Assembly (NCBI RefSeq): GCF_030295425.1
Contig: NZ_AP027081.1
Location: 3,331,001-3,395,000 of the forward strand
Length of the DNA: 64,000 nt
Origin: Mesoterricola sediminis
Lineage (GTDB): Bacteria > Acidobacteriota > Holophagae > Holophagales > Holophagaceae
Direction: 5' to 3'
This document shows positions 27,106-35,604 of this stretch, piece after piece (positions within the stretch are counted from its first letter, which is position 1; each line of letters begins with the position of its first letter). The notes under the pieces were generated by a model that worked only from the letters and a program-made list of their open reading frames with translations, ran no database searches and was not told the origin of the DNA. The translations under genes and the position numbers were made by a program.

Positions 27106-27927
27106 ATGAAACGGTTCCTGGCCGCCCTGGCCTTCTCCTGCCTTCTCGCCGCAGCCCCGCCCAAGGGCACCCTCGTCATCGTGGGCGGCCACGGTTCGAC
27201 CCCCGACATCATGCACGCCTTCCTCCAGGGCGCCGGGGGCCGGGGCGGGGTGATCGGGATCGTCCCGACGGCCACCGAGGATCCCGAGGGCGAGCTCAAG
27301 GAATGGAAGGAGATCCTGGATCCGGCCGGCATCGAGCTGGTGCCCCTGGACGTGCGCAAGCGCGAGGACGCCAGCGCCAAGGCCATGCTGGACGCCGCGG
27401 CCCGCTGCACGGGGTTCTGGTTCTCCGGCGGCGACCAGTCCCGCGTGGGGGACAAGATCGTGGGCACCCCGCTCCAGAAGCTGATCCTCGGCAAGTACGA
27501 GGGCGGGGCCGTGGTCGGCGGCACCAGCGCCGGGGCGGCCATCATGAGCCGCATCATGCTCACCGGCGAGGACATCTGGGGCAAGGAATCCCTGAGGGAG
27601 CTGGGACCCGACTGCTACGTGACCCGGCCCGGCATGGGCTTCCTGCCTCCCGGCATCATCATCGACCAGCACTTCATCAAGCGGAACCGCCAGAACCGCC
27701 TCCTCAGCCTGGCCATGACCTACCCCGACCACTTCAGCATCGGCATCGACGAGACCACGGCCCTCGTGGTCAAGGACGGCAAGGCGACGGTGCTGGGCGC
27801 CAGCGGCGTCCTCGTCTTCGACCCCGCGGGCATGAAGCTCAAGGACGGCGGCTTCACCGGGCTGAAGATCCACTTCCTCAAGGCCGGGCGCAGGATCGAC
27901 CTGGCGACTCGCCGGGTCCTCAATTGA
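27106..27927 (+). CDS. cphB: Cyanophycinase (peptidase S51), exported
   Basis: A 273-residue protein starting at ATG 27106, chosen because GAGG lies six bases upstream and a signal peptide follows (MKRFLAALAFSCLLAAAPP). GGTSAGAAIMSRIML near residue 135 holds the nucleophilic Ser of S51 peptidases. FWFSGGDQSRV near 105 and IDQHFIKRNRQNRLL near 185 match CphB landmarks. Cyanophycinases cut cyanophycin, the multi-Arg-poly-Asp polymer, into beta-Asp-Arg dipeptides. The signal peptide suggests the extracytoplasmic type (CphE-like). It is followed immediately, with a TTGA overlap, by an M14 peptidase. Confidence 0.85.
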   Translation: MKRFLAALAFSCLLAAAPPKGTLVIVGGHGSTPDIMHAFLQGAGGRGGVIGIVPTATEDPEGELKEWKEILDPAGIELVPLDVRKREDASAKAMLDAAARCTGFWFSGGDQSRVGDKIVGTPLQKLILGKYEGGAVVGGTSAGAAIMSRIMLTGEDIWGKESLRELGPDCYVTRPGMGFLPPGIIIDQHFIKRNRQNRLLSLAMTYPDHFSIGIDETTALVVKDGKATVLGASGVLVFDPAGMKLKDGGFTGLKIHFLKAGRRIDLATRRVLN

Positions 27928-29396
27928 GGCGGCGGCTCCTTCCCGCCCTCCTCGTGGCCGTGCTCGGGGCCCTGCCCGGATCCGCCGCCGTCCCCGCGGA
28001 CCCCCTCCAGCTCAAGGGCACGATCCCGTACGCGGAGATGGAGGCCCTCCTGAAGGCCGCGGCCCGGCCCGGCCTGATCACCGTCACCGAGGAGGCCCGG
28101 ACCCATGAAGGGCGGAAGGTCTACCTGGTCCGCCTCAACCGGGGCGGCGCCAAGGCCCGGTTCCGGGCCCTGCTCTACGCCCAGCAGCACGGCAACGAGC
28201 TCGCGGGGAAGGACGCCCAGCTCTGCCTGATCCAGGCGATCGCCGCGCGCCCCGAACTGCTCCCGGCCGACGTGGACCTCTACCTCATGCCCATGGTCAA
28301 CCCCGACGGGGGCGAGGCCTACCGCAGGACCAACGGCGCCGGCGCGGACCTCAACCGCGACCACATCACCCTCGACCAGCCCGAGACCCAGGCCCTGCAC
28401 CGGGTCGCCCTGCGCGTGCGGCCCCACCTGGCGGTGGACACCCACGAGTTCACCCGGGACGGCAAGGACTGGGAGGCCCGGGGCTGGGACTGCTGGCCCC
28501 TGGTCACCCTCGACGCCCTCAACGTGCCCTGGATCCCCGCGGAGCTCCGGCGGGAGGGCCTCGCCCGGGTCGCCTCCGCGCAGGTCCTCATGGACCGGGC
28601 CGGCATCCCCTTCGCCCGCTACACCGTGGGGGGACTCCCGCCCCTGGACGAGATCCGCCCGTCCACGACGGAGGTGGACGACGGCCGCAACAGCCTGGGC
28701 TGCATGGGCGCCCTCTCCTTCATCATCGAGGCCGGGGTGCGCCGCCAGGCGGGGGCCGCCGACGACCTGCCGCGGCGGGCCGACGCCGTCACCCGCCTCT
28801 ACCGCCACCTCCTGGGCGACGCCGCCTCCCGGCGGCGGGTGGAGGCCCTCTGCGACCGCGCCCGGAAGGCCCCCCTCCCCCCCTTCCTCGCCACCAACTT
28901 CTTCTGGGCGAACGTGGACGGCCAGGTGCCCACGGTGCGCGTGCTCGACCGGGCCACGGGCCGGCCCCTCGATGTGCCCGCGCCGGGCCTGATGACCGAC
29001 CTGGTGGTCAAGCAAAGCGTGGCCACCCCCCGGGCCTACGCCGTGGACGCCGCGGCGGCCCCGGCCTTCCGGACCCTTCTGGACCGCCACGGGATCCGCT
29101 ACGAAGTGCTGGCCGCCGCCGCCTCCCGGAAGGCCGAGGCCTGCCGCCTCCTGCGCTTCGAACCCGATCCGGACGAGCTCTACGGCCGCTACGGCAACCG
29201 CCAGATCGTGCAGCGCGCCGCGGCCCAGGACCACCCCTTCCCTGCCGGTTCCCTGATCGTTCCCCTGGACCAGCCCCTCGCCCGCAACGCGGTGGGGCTC
29301 CTGGAACCCTGCCTGCTCTATGGCATCTACGGGTACCCTGCCTACCGGGCCCTGGTCGGTCCGGACGGCACAACGCCCGTTTGGCGCCTGCCCTGA
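27924..29396 (+). CDS. Exported M14-family metallocarboxypeptidase
   Basis: A 490-residue protein. I start it at TTG 27924, which overlaps the cyanophycinase stop (TTGA) and opens a signal peptide (MRRRLLPALLVAVLGALPGSAA). M14 zinc ligands are visible as HxxE in YAQQHGNELAGK near residue 93 and His in LAVDTHEFTRDG; NPDGGEAYRRTN and ADLNRDHI give the substrate Arg/Asn region, and Glu in FIIEAGVRRQ is the likely general base. About 220 extra residues follow the catalytic domain without a recognised fold. It probably trims peptides in the periplasm in the same pathway as the neighbours. Confidence 0.82.
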   Translation: MRRRLLPALLVAVLGALPGSAAVPADPLQLKGTIPYAEMEALLKAAARPGLITVTEEARTHEGRKVYLVRLNRGGAKARFRALLYAQQHGNELAGKDAQLCLIQAIAARPELLPADVDLYLMPMVNPDGGEAYRRTNGAGADLNRDHITLDQPETQALHRVALRVRPHLAVDTHEFTRDGKDWEARGWDCWPLVTLDALNVPWIPAELRREGLARVASAQVLMDRAGIPFARYTVGGLPPLDEIRPSTTEVDDGRNSLGCMGALSFIIEAGVRRQAGAADDLPRRADAVTRLYRHLLGDAASRRRVEALCDRARKAPLPPFLATNFFWANVDGQVPTVRVLDRATGRPLDVPAPGLMTDLVVKQSVATPRAYAVDAAAAPAFRTLLDRHGIRYEVLAAAASRKAEACRLLRFEPDPDELYGRYGNRQIVQRAAAQDHPFPAGSLIVPLDQPLARNAVGLLEPCLLYGIYGYPAYRALVGPDGTTPVWRLP

Positions 29397-29414
29397 AGGC
29401 ACCGGAGATCCCCC

Positions 29415-30578
29415 ATGCTCCTCATCAAGAACGCCGACATCCATTCCCCCGACGCCCAGGGCCGCTGCGACATCCTGGCCGGCGGCGGGAAGATCCTCCG
29501 CATGCACCCGGACATCCGGATCCCCCGCCGCTACTGCGAGGTGATCGACGCCCGGAACCTCCTCGCGGTGCCCGGCTTCATCGACGGGCACGTCCACATC
29601 ATGGGCGGCGGGGGCGAGGGCGGCCCCGCCACCCGCACCCCGGAACTGGTCCTCAGCGACGCCGTCAAAGGCGGCGTCACCACGGTGGTGGGCTGCCTGG
29701 GCACCGACGGGCACACCCGGACCATGGGCGGCCTCCTGGCCAAGGCCCAGGGCCTGGAGGCGGAGGGCATCAGCACCTTCATCGTCACCGGCCACTACGC
29801 CATCCCGGCGCGGACCCTCACGGGCAGCGTCGAGGAGGACCTGCTCTACATCGACAAGGTGGTGGGCGTGGGCGAGATCGCCCTGTCCGACCACCGCAGC
29901 AGCCAGCCCACGTTCGAGGCCTTCCTGCGCCTGGCCGGGGAGACGCGCCGCGGCGGCATCCTGGCCGGCAAGGCCGGCGTCCTCAACATCCACCTCGGGG
30001 ACGGCCGGCGCGGCCTCGAATACCTCCGGCGGGCCCTGGCCGAGACCGAGATCCCCGCGCGCCAGTTCCTGCCCACCCACATCAACCGCAACCCGGACCT
30101 CTTCGAGGAGGGCGTCGCCTACGCCCTGGGGGGCGGCCTGGTGGACTTCACCACGTCCACGGTCCCCGCCTACCAGGAGACCGGGGAGGTCAAGCCCTCC
30201 CGGGGCCTCAAGCGCATGCTGGACGCCGGCGTGGATCCCGGGCACGTCACCTTCACCTCGGACGGCCAGGGCAGCCTGCCCGACTTCGACGCGGCGGGGC
30301 GCATGCAGGGGCTCGGCATCGGCCGGGTCACGAGCCTCTATGCCGAGGTCCGCGACGCCGTCCTCCAGGAGGGGATCCCCCTGGCCACGGCCCTGCGGGT
30401 CATCACCGCCAACCCGGCGCGCATCTACCGCCTCGCCGGCAAGGGGGGCCTGGCGCCGGGCATGGACGCCGACCTGGTGCTGCTGGACCCCAAGGACCTC
30501 ACGGTCCACACCGTGGTCGCCCGGGGCAGGGTGCTGATGAAGGCCCGCAAGGTCCTCGTCAAGGGGACCTTCGAGTGA
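29415..30578 (+). CDS. iadA: Isoaspartyl dipeptidase (beta-aspartyl-peptidase)
   Basis: A 387-residue cytoplasmic amidohydrolase, close in length to E. coli IadA (390). GFIDGHVHIMGGGGEGGP near residue 58 gives the HxH metal ligands and the family's Gly/Glu loop; TPELVLSDAVKGGVTTVVG follows; HINRNPDLF and FTSDGQGSLPDFD carry later His and Asp ligands. IadA hydrolyses beta-Asp-X dipeptides such as beta-Asp-Arg, the product of cyanophycinase. Where E. coli IadA has the carboxylated Lys in a GVKCAISDHRS context, this protein reads GVGEIALSDHRS, with Glu nearby and no Lys, so the metal bridge may differ. It is followed by the decarboxylase with a GTGA overlap. Confidence 0.88.
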   Translation: MLLIKNADIHSPDAQGRCDILAGGGKILRMHPDIRIPRRYCEVIDARNLLAVPGFIDGHVHIMGGGGEGGPATRTPELVLSDAVKGGVTTVVGCLGTDGHTRTMGGLLAKAQGLEAEGISTFIVTGHYAIPARTLTGSVEEDLLYIDKVVGVGEIALSDHRSSQPTFEAFLRLAGETRRGGILAGKAGVLNIHLGDGRRGLEYLRRALAETEIPARQFLPTHINRNPDLFEEGVAYALGGGLVDFTTSTVPAYQETGEVKPSRGLKRMLDAGVDPGHVTFTSDGQGSLPDFDAAGRMQGLGIGRVTSLYAEVRDAVLQEGIPLATALRVITANPARIYRLAGKGGLAPGMDADLVLLDPKDLTVHTVVARGRVLMKARKVLVKGTFE

Positions 30579-31996
30579 CGGACGTCTTCGGCAGGAGCGC
30601 GGAGGCCTGGGCGGGAGCCCACGGCCTCCCGCTCCACCTGACCTGGCTGCCCCGGGTGCGGGAGAACCTGCGGGCCTTCTCCGGGGTCTTCCGGGAGCTG
30701 TACCCCGACGGCGCCGTCCGGTACGCCGTGAAGGCCTCGTGCCACCCCGCCCTCCTCGCCGCGGTCCGGGAGGAGGGCGCCGGCGCCGACGTGGCCTCGC
30801 CCTTCGAGGCGCGGGCCGCCCTGGAGGCGGGGATGGATCCCCGCGCCCTGGACCTGAACGGCAACTGCAAGGAGGACGCCCTCATCCGCGAGGCGGTGGC
30901 CCGCGACATGCTCGTCGTGGCGGACTCCGTGGAGGAACTGGCCCTCCTGCAGGCCGCCGCGACGACGGAGGGGCGGACGGCACGCGTGCTGCTCCGCCTC
31001 TCCGGCTTTGAGCTGGGCCCCGTCACCGGCGAGGACATTTTCACCGCCGGACCCTGGTCCAAGTTCGGCATCCCCCTGGGGGAGATCCCCGGGGTGCTCG
31101 CCGCCCTGGATACCTGGCCCGCCCTCCGGGTCCTGGGCTTCCACACCCACATCGGCTCCCAGATCACCTCCCCCGAGCCCTACCTGGCCGTCCTCGGCCG
31201 CATGATCGACCTGGGCGCCGATCTCCGGGCGCGGGCCGGGGCCTGCCGGATCCTGAACCTGGGCGGGGGCTTCCCGGTGAACTACCTGGACGCGGCCGGG
31301 TGGGAGGCCTACCGCCGGCGCCTCGCCGCCCGGGACGGGTTCTGCTGGAACGACGGGACGGGGGGCCTGCAGCCCGGGCCCGACGGGCGCCTGGACCCCG
31401 GCGCCTGGCGCGGGGAGGCCTACCATTCCCCCTGGCCCAAGGAGGCCATGCTGCGGGCCGTGCTCCAGGGCGAGGTGCGGGCCTGGGGACGCACCCTGGG
31501 CGCGCGCCAGGCCCTGGCCGCCCTCGGCGGGCCCCGCCTCCTGGTCGAACCGGGCCGCAGCATCGTCGAGGACGCGGGCGCCACCCTCTGCCGCGTGGCC
31601 CACGTGCGCCGGACCGCGGGGGGCCACGCCTTCGTGACGGCCGAGATGGGCGTCCTGGGCCACGGGGACGCCCTCCTGGAGGGCCTCCCCAACCGCTGGT
31701 CCGTGGCCGGCGGCGCCGCGGATCCCGAACCGTTCGAGGCCTTCATCGCGGGCAACCTCTGCTTTTCCGGGGACCTCCTGAGCCGCACCCTCGTGGCCTT
31801 CCACCGCAGGCCCGTCCGGGGCGACCTCCTCGTGGCGCGGGACACCGGCGCCTACACGTCCCACTTCATCGCGAGCAACGCCAACGCCTACCCGAGGATG
31901 CCGCGGATCCTCCTGCACGGGGACGGGCGCGAGACGGTGATGGCCGAGCGGGACCGTTACGAAGGCCTGTTCCCGCAGCCGCAAGGGAAGCGCTGA
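30575..31996 (+). CDS. Fold-type III PLP decarboxylase (DAP/ornithine/arginine decarboxylase family)
   Basis: A 473-residue alanine-racemase-fold decarboxylase starting at GTG 30575, which overlaps the iadA stop. RYAVKASCHP near residue 50 contains the PLP Lys. FHTHIGSQ near 190 and LNLGGGFPVNY near 228 are the PLP-phosphate and glycine-loop motifs, and LVEPGRSIVEDAG near 330 and FSGDLLSRTL near 395 are the C-terminal signatures. Family members decarboxylate diaminopimelate, ornithine, arginine or carboxynorspermidine. Being coupled to IadA, which would release arginine, makes arginine or a derived amino acid plausible. The substrate is unproven. Confidence 0.78.
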   Translation: MTDVFGRSAEAWAGAHGLPLHLTWLPRVRENLRAFSGVFRELYPDGAVRYAVKASCHPALLAAVREEGAGADVASPFEARAALEAGMDPRALDLNGNCKEDALIREAVARDMLVVADSVEELALLQAAATTEGRTARVLLRLSGFELGPVTGEDIFTAGPWSKFGIPLGEIPGVLAALDTWPALRVLGFHTHIGSQITSPEPYLAVLGRMIDLGADLRARAGACRILNLGGGFPVNYLDAAGWEAYRRRLAARDGFCWNDGTGGLQPGPDGRLDPGAWRGEAYHSPWPKEAMLRAVLQGEVRAWGRTLGARQALAALGGPRLLVEPGRSIVEDAGATLCRVAHVRRTAGGHAFVTAEMGVLGHGDALLEGLPNRWSVAGGAADPEPFEAFIAGNLCFSGDLLSRTLVAFHRRPVRGDLLVARDTGAYTSHFIASNANAYPRMPRILLHGDGRETVMAERDRYEGLFPQPQGKR

Positions 31997-32579
31997 CCCC
32001 GTTGTTCCGTGGTTCATGAGGCCCTGCCCGCCCCTTGCAGGGCCACCCTGACTGGACCTGCGGCGTCTTGTGGGTGATAAGCGGAACCCTTTCGCCCACA
32101 CGAAAGGTTCCGGCAACGTCGGGTAAAGGACCCGTACGCCGAGTGCGCAGAGACACCGAGTCACGCGGAGTCTCGGCGCACTCGGTGTACGGGTTTTTTA
32201 CTCACCCTCGCCAGCACGAAGGAACGGGACAAGGTGGTTCCGGTGATTCGATCCACCTCCACGCGATGTCGCAAAGCATGTGCAGAGCCCATGATCCTGG
32301 GGTTTCCCGGTCCGGTCGTTCAAGGACGTTGAGCCACCCCTCCTGGCGGTGACGGGGCAGAAAACGTCTGGGCATCGCACCTCCGGGCCGAGCCTCCCGG
32401 TGCACGCGCCTTGGGGCCTGCGTTCATGCTAACAATTTATCGTTTCCATGAGAGACCAAACAAGTCTTGTTTAAAAACAAAAGAGATAGATACAGTCCGA
32501 ATACTTGCTTCTATAAAATTCTCATTGTCAAACGGGTTGTTCGGCCTACCTTCTAGCTGACACAGCCAGGAGTAGAGCA
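31997..32579. other. 583-bp intergenic region with terminator and AT-rich promoter zone
   Basis: The first third holds the long hairpin terminator. From about 32200 to 32400 there are only short frames on the minus strand (60-67 residues) with no recognisable product. From about 32425 to 32550 the DNA is strikingly AT-rich compared with the window and includes TTGTTTAAAAACAA-like dyad sequence near 32468. TTGTCA (32526-32531) with a 16-base spacer and TACCTT could be a promoter for the protease gene. The short frames may be remnants or chance. Confidence 0.5.
32131..32199 (+). terminator. Long hairpin terminator of the peptide-degradation operon
   Basis: The 24-bp arm 32131-32154 pairs with 32170-32193 with two mismatches around a 15-base loop, followed directly by six T (32194-32199). 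It lies 135 bp after the decarboxylase stop. The stem is much longer than usual for an intrinsic terminator, and its CCGAGTGCG / CGGAGTCTC-type sequence resembles the dispersed tandem-like repeats of some environmental bacteria, so it may also be a mobile repeat copy. Confidence 0.78.
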
Positions 32580-34976
32580 TTGCGTTTTCAAACCCTTCTC
32601 CTCTCTTCATGTCTGGCCTCATGCTTGGTTGCAGGAGGGGACGCCCGGTTCACCCTCCCCGACACGGTCCATCCCGCCGTGCGGACCCTGTCCCCCCTGG
32701 GGGCCGCCGACCCCGGGCAGTCCATGGGCACCATGATCCTGGCCCTGGCCATCGCCCCCGAGGCGCAGGCGCGCCTGGACCGCCTCCTGGCGGACCTGCA
32801 GGACCCCGCCTCCCCCCGGTACCACGCCTGGCTCACGCCCGAGCAGTTCGCGGAGGCCTTCGCGCCGCCCCTTGCGCAGCGCGCCCGGGTCGTGGCCTGG
32901 CTCCAGGCCCAGGGTTTCCTGGTGGAGGGCGTCTCCCGGGGCGGCCACGCCATCGTGTTCTCGGGGGACGTCACGGATGTGCAGCGGGCCTTCGGCGCCC
33001 CCATGCAGCGCTTCTCCTCGGACGGCAGGGAGGTCCTGGCCAACGTCCTCGCCCCCAGCTTCCCCCCCGAGCTGCGGGACCTGGTCCGGGGCGTGGTCTC
33101 CCTCAACGGCTTCGGACGCAACGCGGCGAACATCGGGGCGCGGCCGGTCCCCGCCAACACGCAGCCCGGCGACGCCCACTACCTGGCGCCGGGCGATTTC
33201 GCCACCATCTACGGGCTGCGCTCCCCGGGGGCCGCCGCCTGGGACGGCGCCGGCGCGACGATCGGGATCCTCGGCCGCACCAATCCGGGCCTCAAGGACG
33301 TGAACGCCTTCAGGGGCTTCTATGGCCTGCCTCCGGGCGGGACGAGCCTTGTCCTGAACGGGCCCGATCCGGGCAGCATCTCCTGGGGCGAGGACCTGGA
33401 GGCCAACCTGGACATGCAGTGGGCCGGCGCGACGGCCCCCGGCGCCGCCATCCGGTTCATCTGCACCGCCTCCACCCCCTCCACCGACGGCATCGACCTC
33501 TCCGCCCTCCGCGCCGTCGACGAGAACGTGTCGGACGTCATCAGCGTGAGCTTCGGCGCCTGCGAGGATGCCATGCAGTACTCCGGCGCCTCCTTCTACG
33601 CGACCCTCTGGGCCCAGGCCGCCGCCCAGGGCATCACCGTGTGCGTGGCGTCCGGGGATGCCGGCGTGGCCGGGTGCGATCCCGCGTCGAACCCCAGCGG
33701 CAGCAGGACGGGGGTCAACGGGCTCGCCTCCACCGCCCACAACGTGGCCGTGGGCGGCACCCAGTTCCTGGACAAGCAGGGCACGTGGTGGCGCCCCACG
33801 AACGACCCCGACGGAACCTCGGCCCTCGGGTACATCCCCGAAGCGGCCTGGAACGAGAGCGGGGCCGCGGGCGGCGCGGGCCTCTGGGCCACGGGCGGCG
33901 GCACGTCCCTCATCTGGCCCCTGCCCGCGTGGCAGGCGGGGCTCGGCTTCCCCCTGGACAGTGGGCGCGCCATCCCGGACGTCTCCTTCACGGCGGCCCT
34001 CCACGACGGCTACCTGGTGCGCTCCGGGGGCTCGCTCTACCTGGTGGGGGGCACCTCGGCCTCCACCCCCGCCTTCGCCGGGATCCTGGCCCGGCTCGTC
34101 CAGCGGTCCGGACAGCGCCTCGGGAACCTCAACCGGCAGCTGTACGGCCTGGCCCTGCAGCAGGCCGCGGGGAACGGCCCGGCCGTCTTCCACGACATCA
34201 CCGTGGGGGACAATGCGGTGCCCGGGGTGGCCGGGTTCGCCGCGGTGCCCGGGTACGACGCGGCGACGGGCCTCGGCAGCCTGGACGCCGGAGCCTTCCT
34301 GGACGCCGCGGCGGGGCTGGGCGTGACGCCCCAGGCCGTGGACGAGGTGATCAAGCTGGGCGGCCCCTGCGCCATGGCCTACGCGGTCCCCGCCGGGACG
34401 GTGCCCGCCACCTTCCGGTTGGCCGGCGGTGAACTCCCGCCCGGCCTGACCCTCGCGGCGGACGGGACCCTGACCGGGACCTGCGCCGTGGCGGGGACGT
34501 ACACCTTCGCCGTGCGGGCCACCGATGCCCTGGGCCGGAGCGGGACGGTGCTGAGCTCCATCCAGGTGGGTCCCGTGGAGATCACCACCAGCGCCATCCT
34601 GCCCGGCCAGCTCACCGGCTCCACCGTGACCTACAGCGCCTCCGTGGTCGGCGCCCTGGACGGCCGCGTCACCTGGTCGGCTTCGGGGGGCACGGTCACG
34701 CCGGTGGACGGCAACCGCGCGACCTTCACCGCCGCCGCCCCCGGCACCTACCAGGTCACCGCCGCGTCCGTCGCCGATCCCCGGCAGACGTCCAGCATCA
34801 CCGTCAACGTCCACGGCGCCGCCACGGTGGAAGCCGGCGGCGGCTCCCTGTCCGGTCTGGACGTGCTGGCCATGGCCGGCCGGATGGGCACGCGCAACGC
34901 CGCCCTGGATCTGGACGGCGATGGCCTCGTCGCCGATTCCGACCTCCAAGAGCTCCTCTCCCTCCTCGGGTGGTGA
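32580..34976 (+). CDS. Secreted S53 protease (kumamolisin/sedolisin-type) with Ig-like and dockerin-like tail
   Basis: A 798-residue secreted serine-carboxyl protease starting at TTG 32580, with AGGAG at 32568-32572 and a signal peptide (MRFQTLLLSSCLASCLVAGG). An activation pro-domain (residues about 25-180) precedes the catalytic domain. The triad reads Glu274 and Asp278 (GEDLEANLDMQWAGA) and Ser493 (GGTSASTPAFAG); ISVSFGACED likely holds the oxyanion Asp. After residue 580 come putative-Ig-like domains (FRLAGGELPPGLTLAADG), and the last 25 residues (LDLDGDGLVADSDLQELL) look like a dockerin or EF-hand repeat with a DxDxDG calcium loop. S53 enzymes work at acidic pH, outside the cell. The next gene is a lipoprotein 2 bp downstream. 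Confidence 0.88.
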   Translation: MRFQTLLLSSCLASCLVAGGDARFTLPDTVHPAVRTLSPLGAADPGQSMGTMILALAIAPEAQARLDRLLADLQDPASPRYHAWLTPEQFAEAFAPPLAQRARVVAWLQAQGFLVEGVSRGGHAIVFSGDVTDVQRAFGAPMQRFSSDGREVLANVLAPSFPPELRDLVRGVVSLNGFGRNAANIGARPVPANTQPGDAHYLAPGDFATIYGLRSPGAAAWDGAGATIGILGRTNPGLKDVNAFRGFYGLPPGGTSLVLNGPDPGSISWGEDLEANLDMQWAGATAPGAAIRFICTASTPSTDGIDLSALRAVDENVSDVISVSFGACEDAMQYSGASFYATLWAQAAAQGITVCVASGDAGVAGCDPASNPSGSRTGVNGLASTAHNVAVGGTQFLDKQGTWWRPTNDPDGTSALGYIPEAAWNESGAAGGAGLWATGGGTSLIWPLPAWQAGLGFPLDSGRAIPDVSFTAALHDGYLVRSGGSLYLVGGTSASTPAFAGILARLVQRSGQRLGNLNRQLYGLALQQAAGNGPAVFHDITVGDNAVPGVAGFAAVPGYDAATGLGSLDAGAFLDAAAGLGVTPQAVDEVIKLGGPCAMAYAVPAGTVPATFRLAGGELPPGLTLAADGTLTGTCAVAGTYTFAVRATDALGRSGTVLSSIQVGPVEITTSAILPGQLTGSTVTYSASVVGALDGRVTWSASGGTVTPVDGNRATFTAAAPGTYQVTAASVADPRQTSSITVNVHGAATVEAGGGSLSGLDVLAMAGRMGTRNAALDLDGDGLVADSDLQELLSLLGW

Positions 34977-34978
34977 CC

Positions 34979-35542
34979 ATGAAGCCCCTCGCGCTCCCCC
35001 TCCTCCTCGCGGCCCTCGCCGCCTGCGGCGGCGGCCAGGCCCCCGGCGCCTCCGGCGGGACCTCGGGAGGCGGCCAGCCCCCCGCCCCGGCCCCGGCCAC
35101 CGCCCTGGTCTACCAGGACCCCGCCGACCTCACCCAGTGGCGGCTCGTCCGGAACCCGGGCAGCACCGCCGGCCGGCTGATCCTCGACCTCGTCCCGCCT
35201 CCGGGCGCCACCGGCATGGGGGTCACCTTCATCGCCTCGGCCCCGGGGGGCCTCGCCAGCTGGGAGGGGGCCGGCCCGGCCCCGGCCTGTCCCTACCGGG
35301 GCGCCACGGTCCAGCGCTTCAGCCCCCTGGGCGAGGCCCTGCGGGTGGTGCTGAGCCAGGAGGCGCCCACGGCGCCCGTCCCCTACACCTCGACGCCGGT
35401 TGTCAGTTTGGTTCTCCGGCTTACCCCGGGGGCCCAGCCGGGCCCCATCGCCCTCACCCTAAGCCAAGCTGGCCACCTGCCAGACGTAGCCCAGGACCCC
35501 GTCCCCCTCCCCGTGCTCGTGGGTGCCCTCCGGGCCCAGTAG
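34979..35542 (+). CDS. Putative lipoprotein of unknown function
   Basis: A 187-residue protein. I choose ATG 34979, since the following sequence is a lipoprotein signal (MKPLALPLLLAALAACGGG, lipobox LAAC). A Gly/Pro-rich linker follows, then a beta-rich domain (ALVYQDPADLTQWRLVRNPG) without a recognised family. It starts 2 bp after the protease stop, and the pattern of a secreted protease plus a lipoprotein partner suggests co-expression. A GTG at 34970 could give a slightly longer form. Anchoring to a membrane is inferred from the lipobox. Confidence 0.65.
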   Translation: MKPLALPLLLAALAACGGGQAPGASGGTSGGGQPPAPAPATALVYQDPADLTQWRLVRNPGSTAGRLILDLVPPPGATGMGVTFIASAPGGLASWEGAGPAPACPYRGATVQRFSPLGEALRVVLSQEAPTAPVPYTSTPVVSLVLRLTPGAQPGPIALTLSQAGHLPDVAQDPVPLPVLVGALRAQ

Positions 35543-35604
35543 GGCCGGGGCTTCCAGGATTTCGCTTGGGACCGGCGCCGGGATGACCCTATGCTGGGGG
35601 TTCG

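Noticed and set aside
32198-32405. Two overlapping minus-strand small frames of 60 and 67 residues
   Set aside because: No ribosome-binding site, signal or recognisable motif; kept only as part of the intergenic description.
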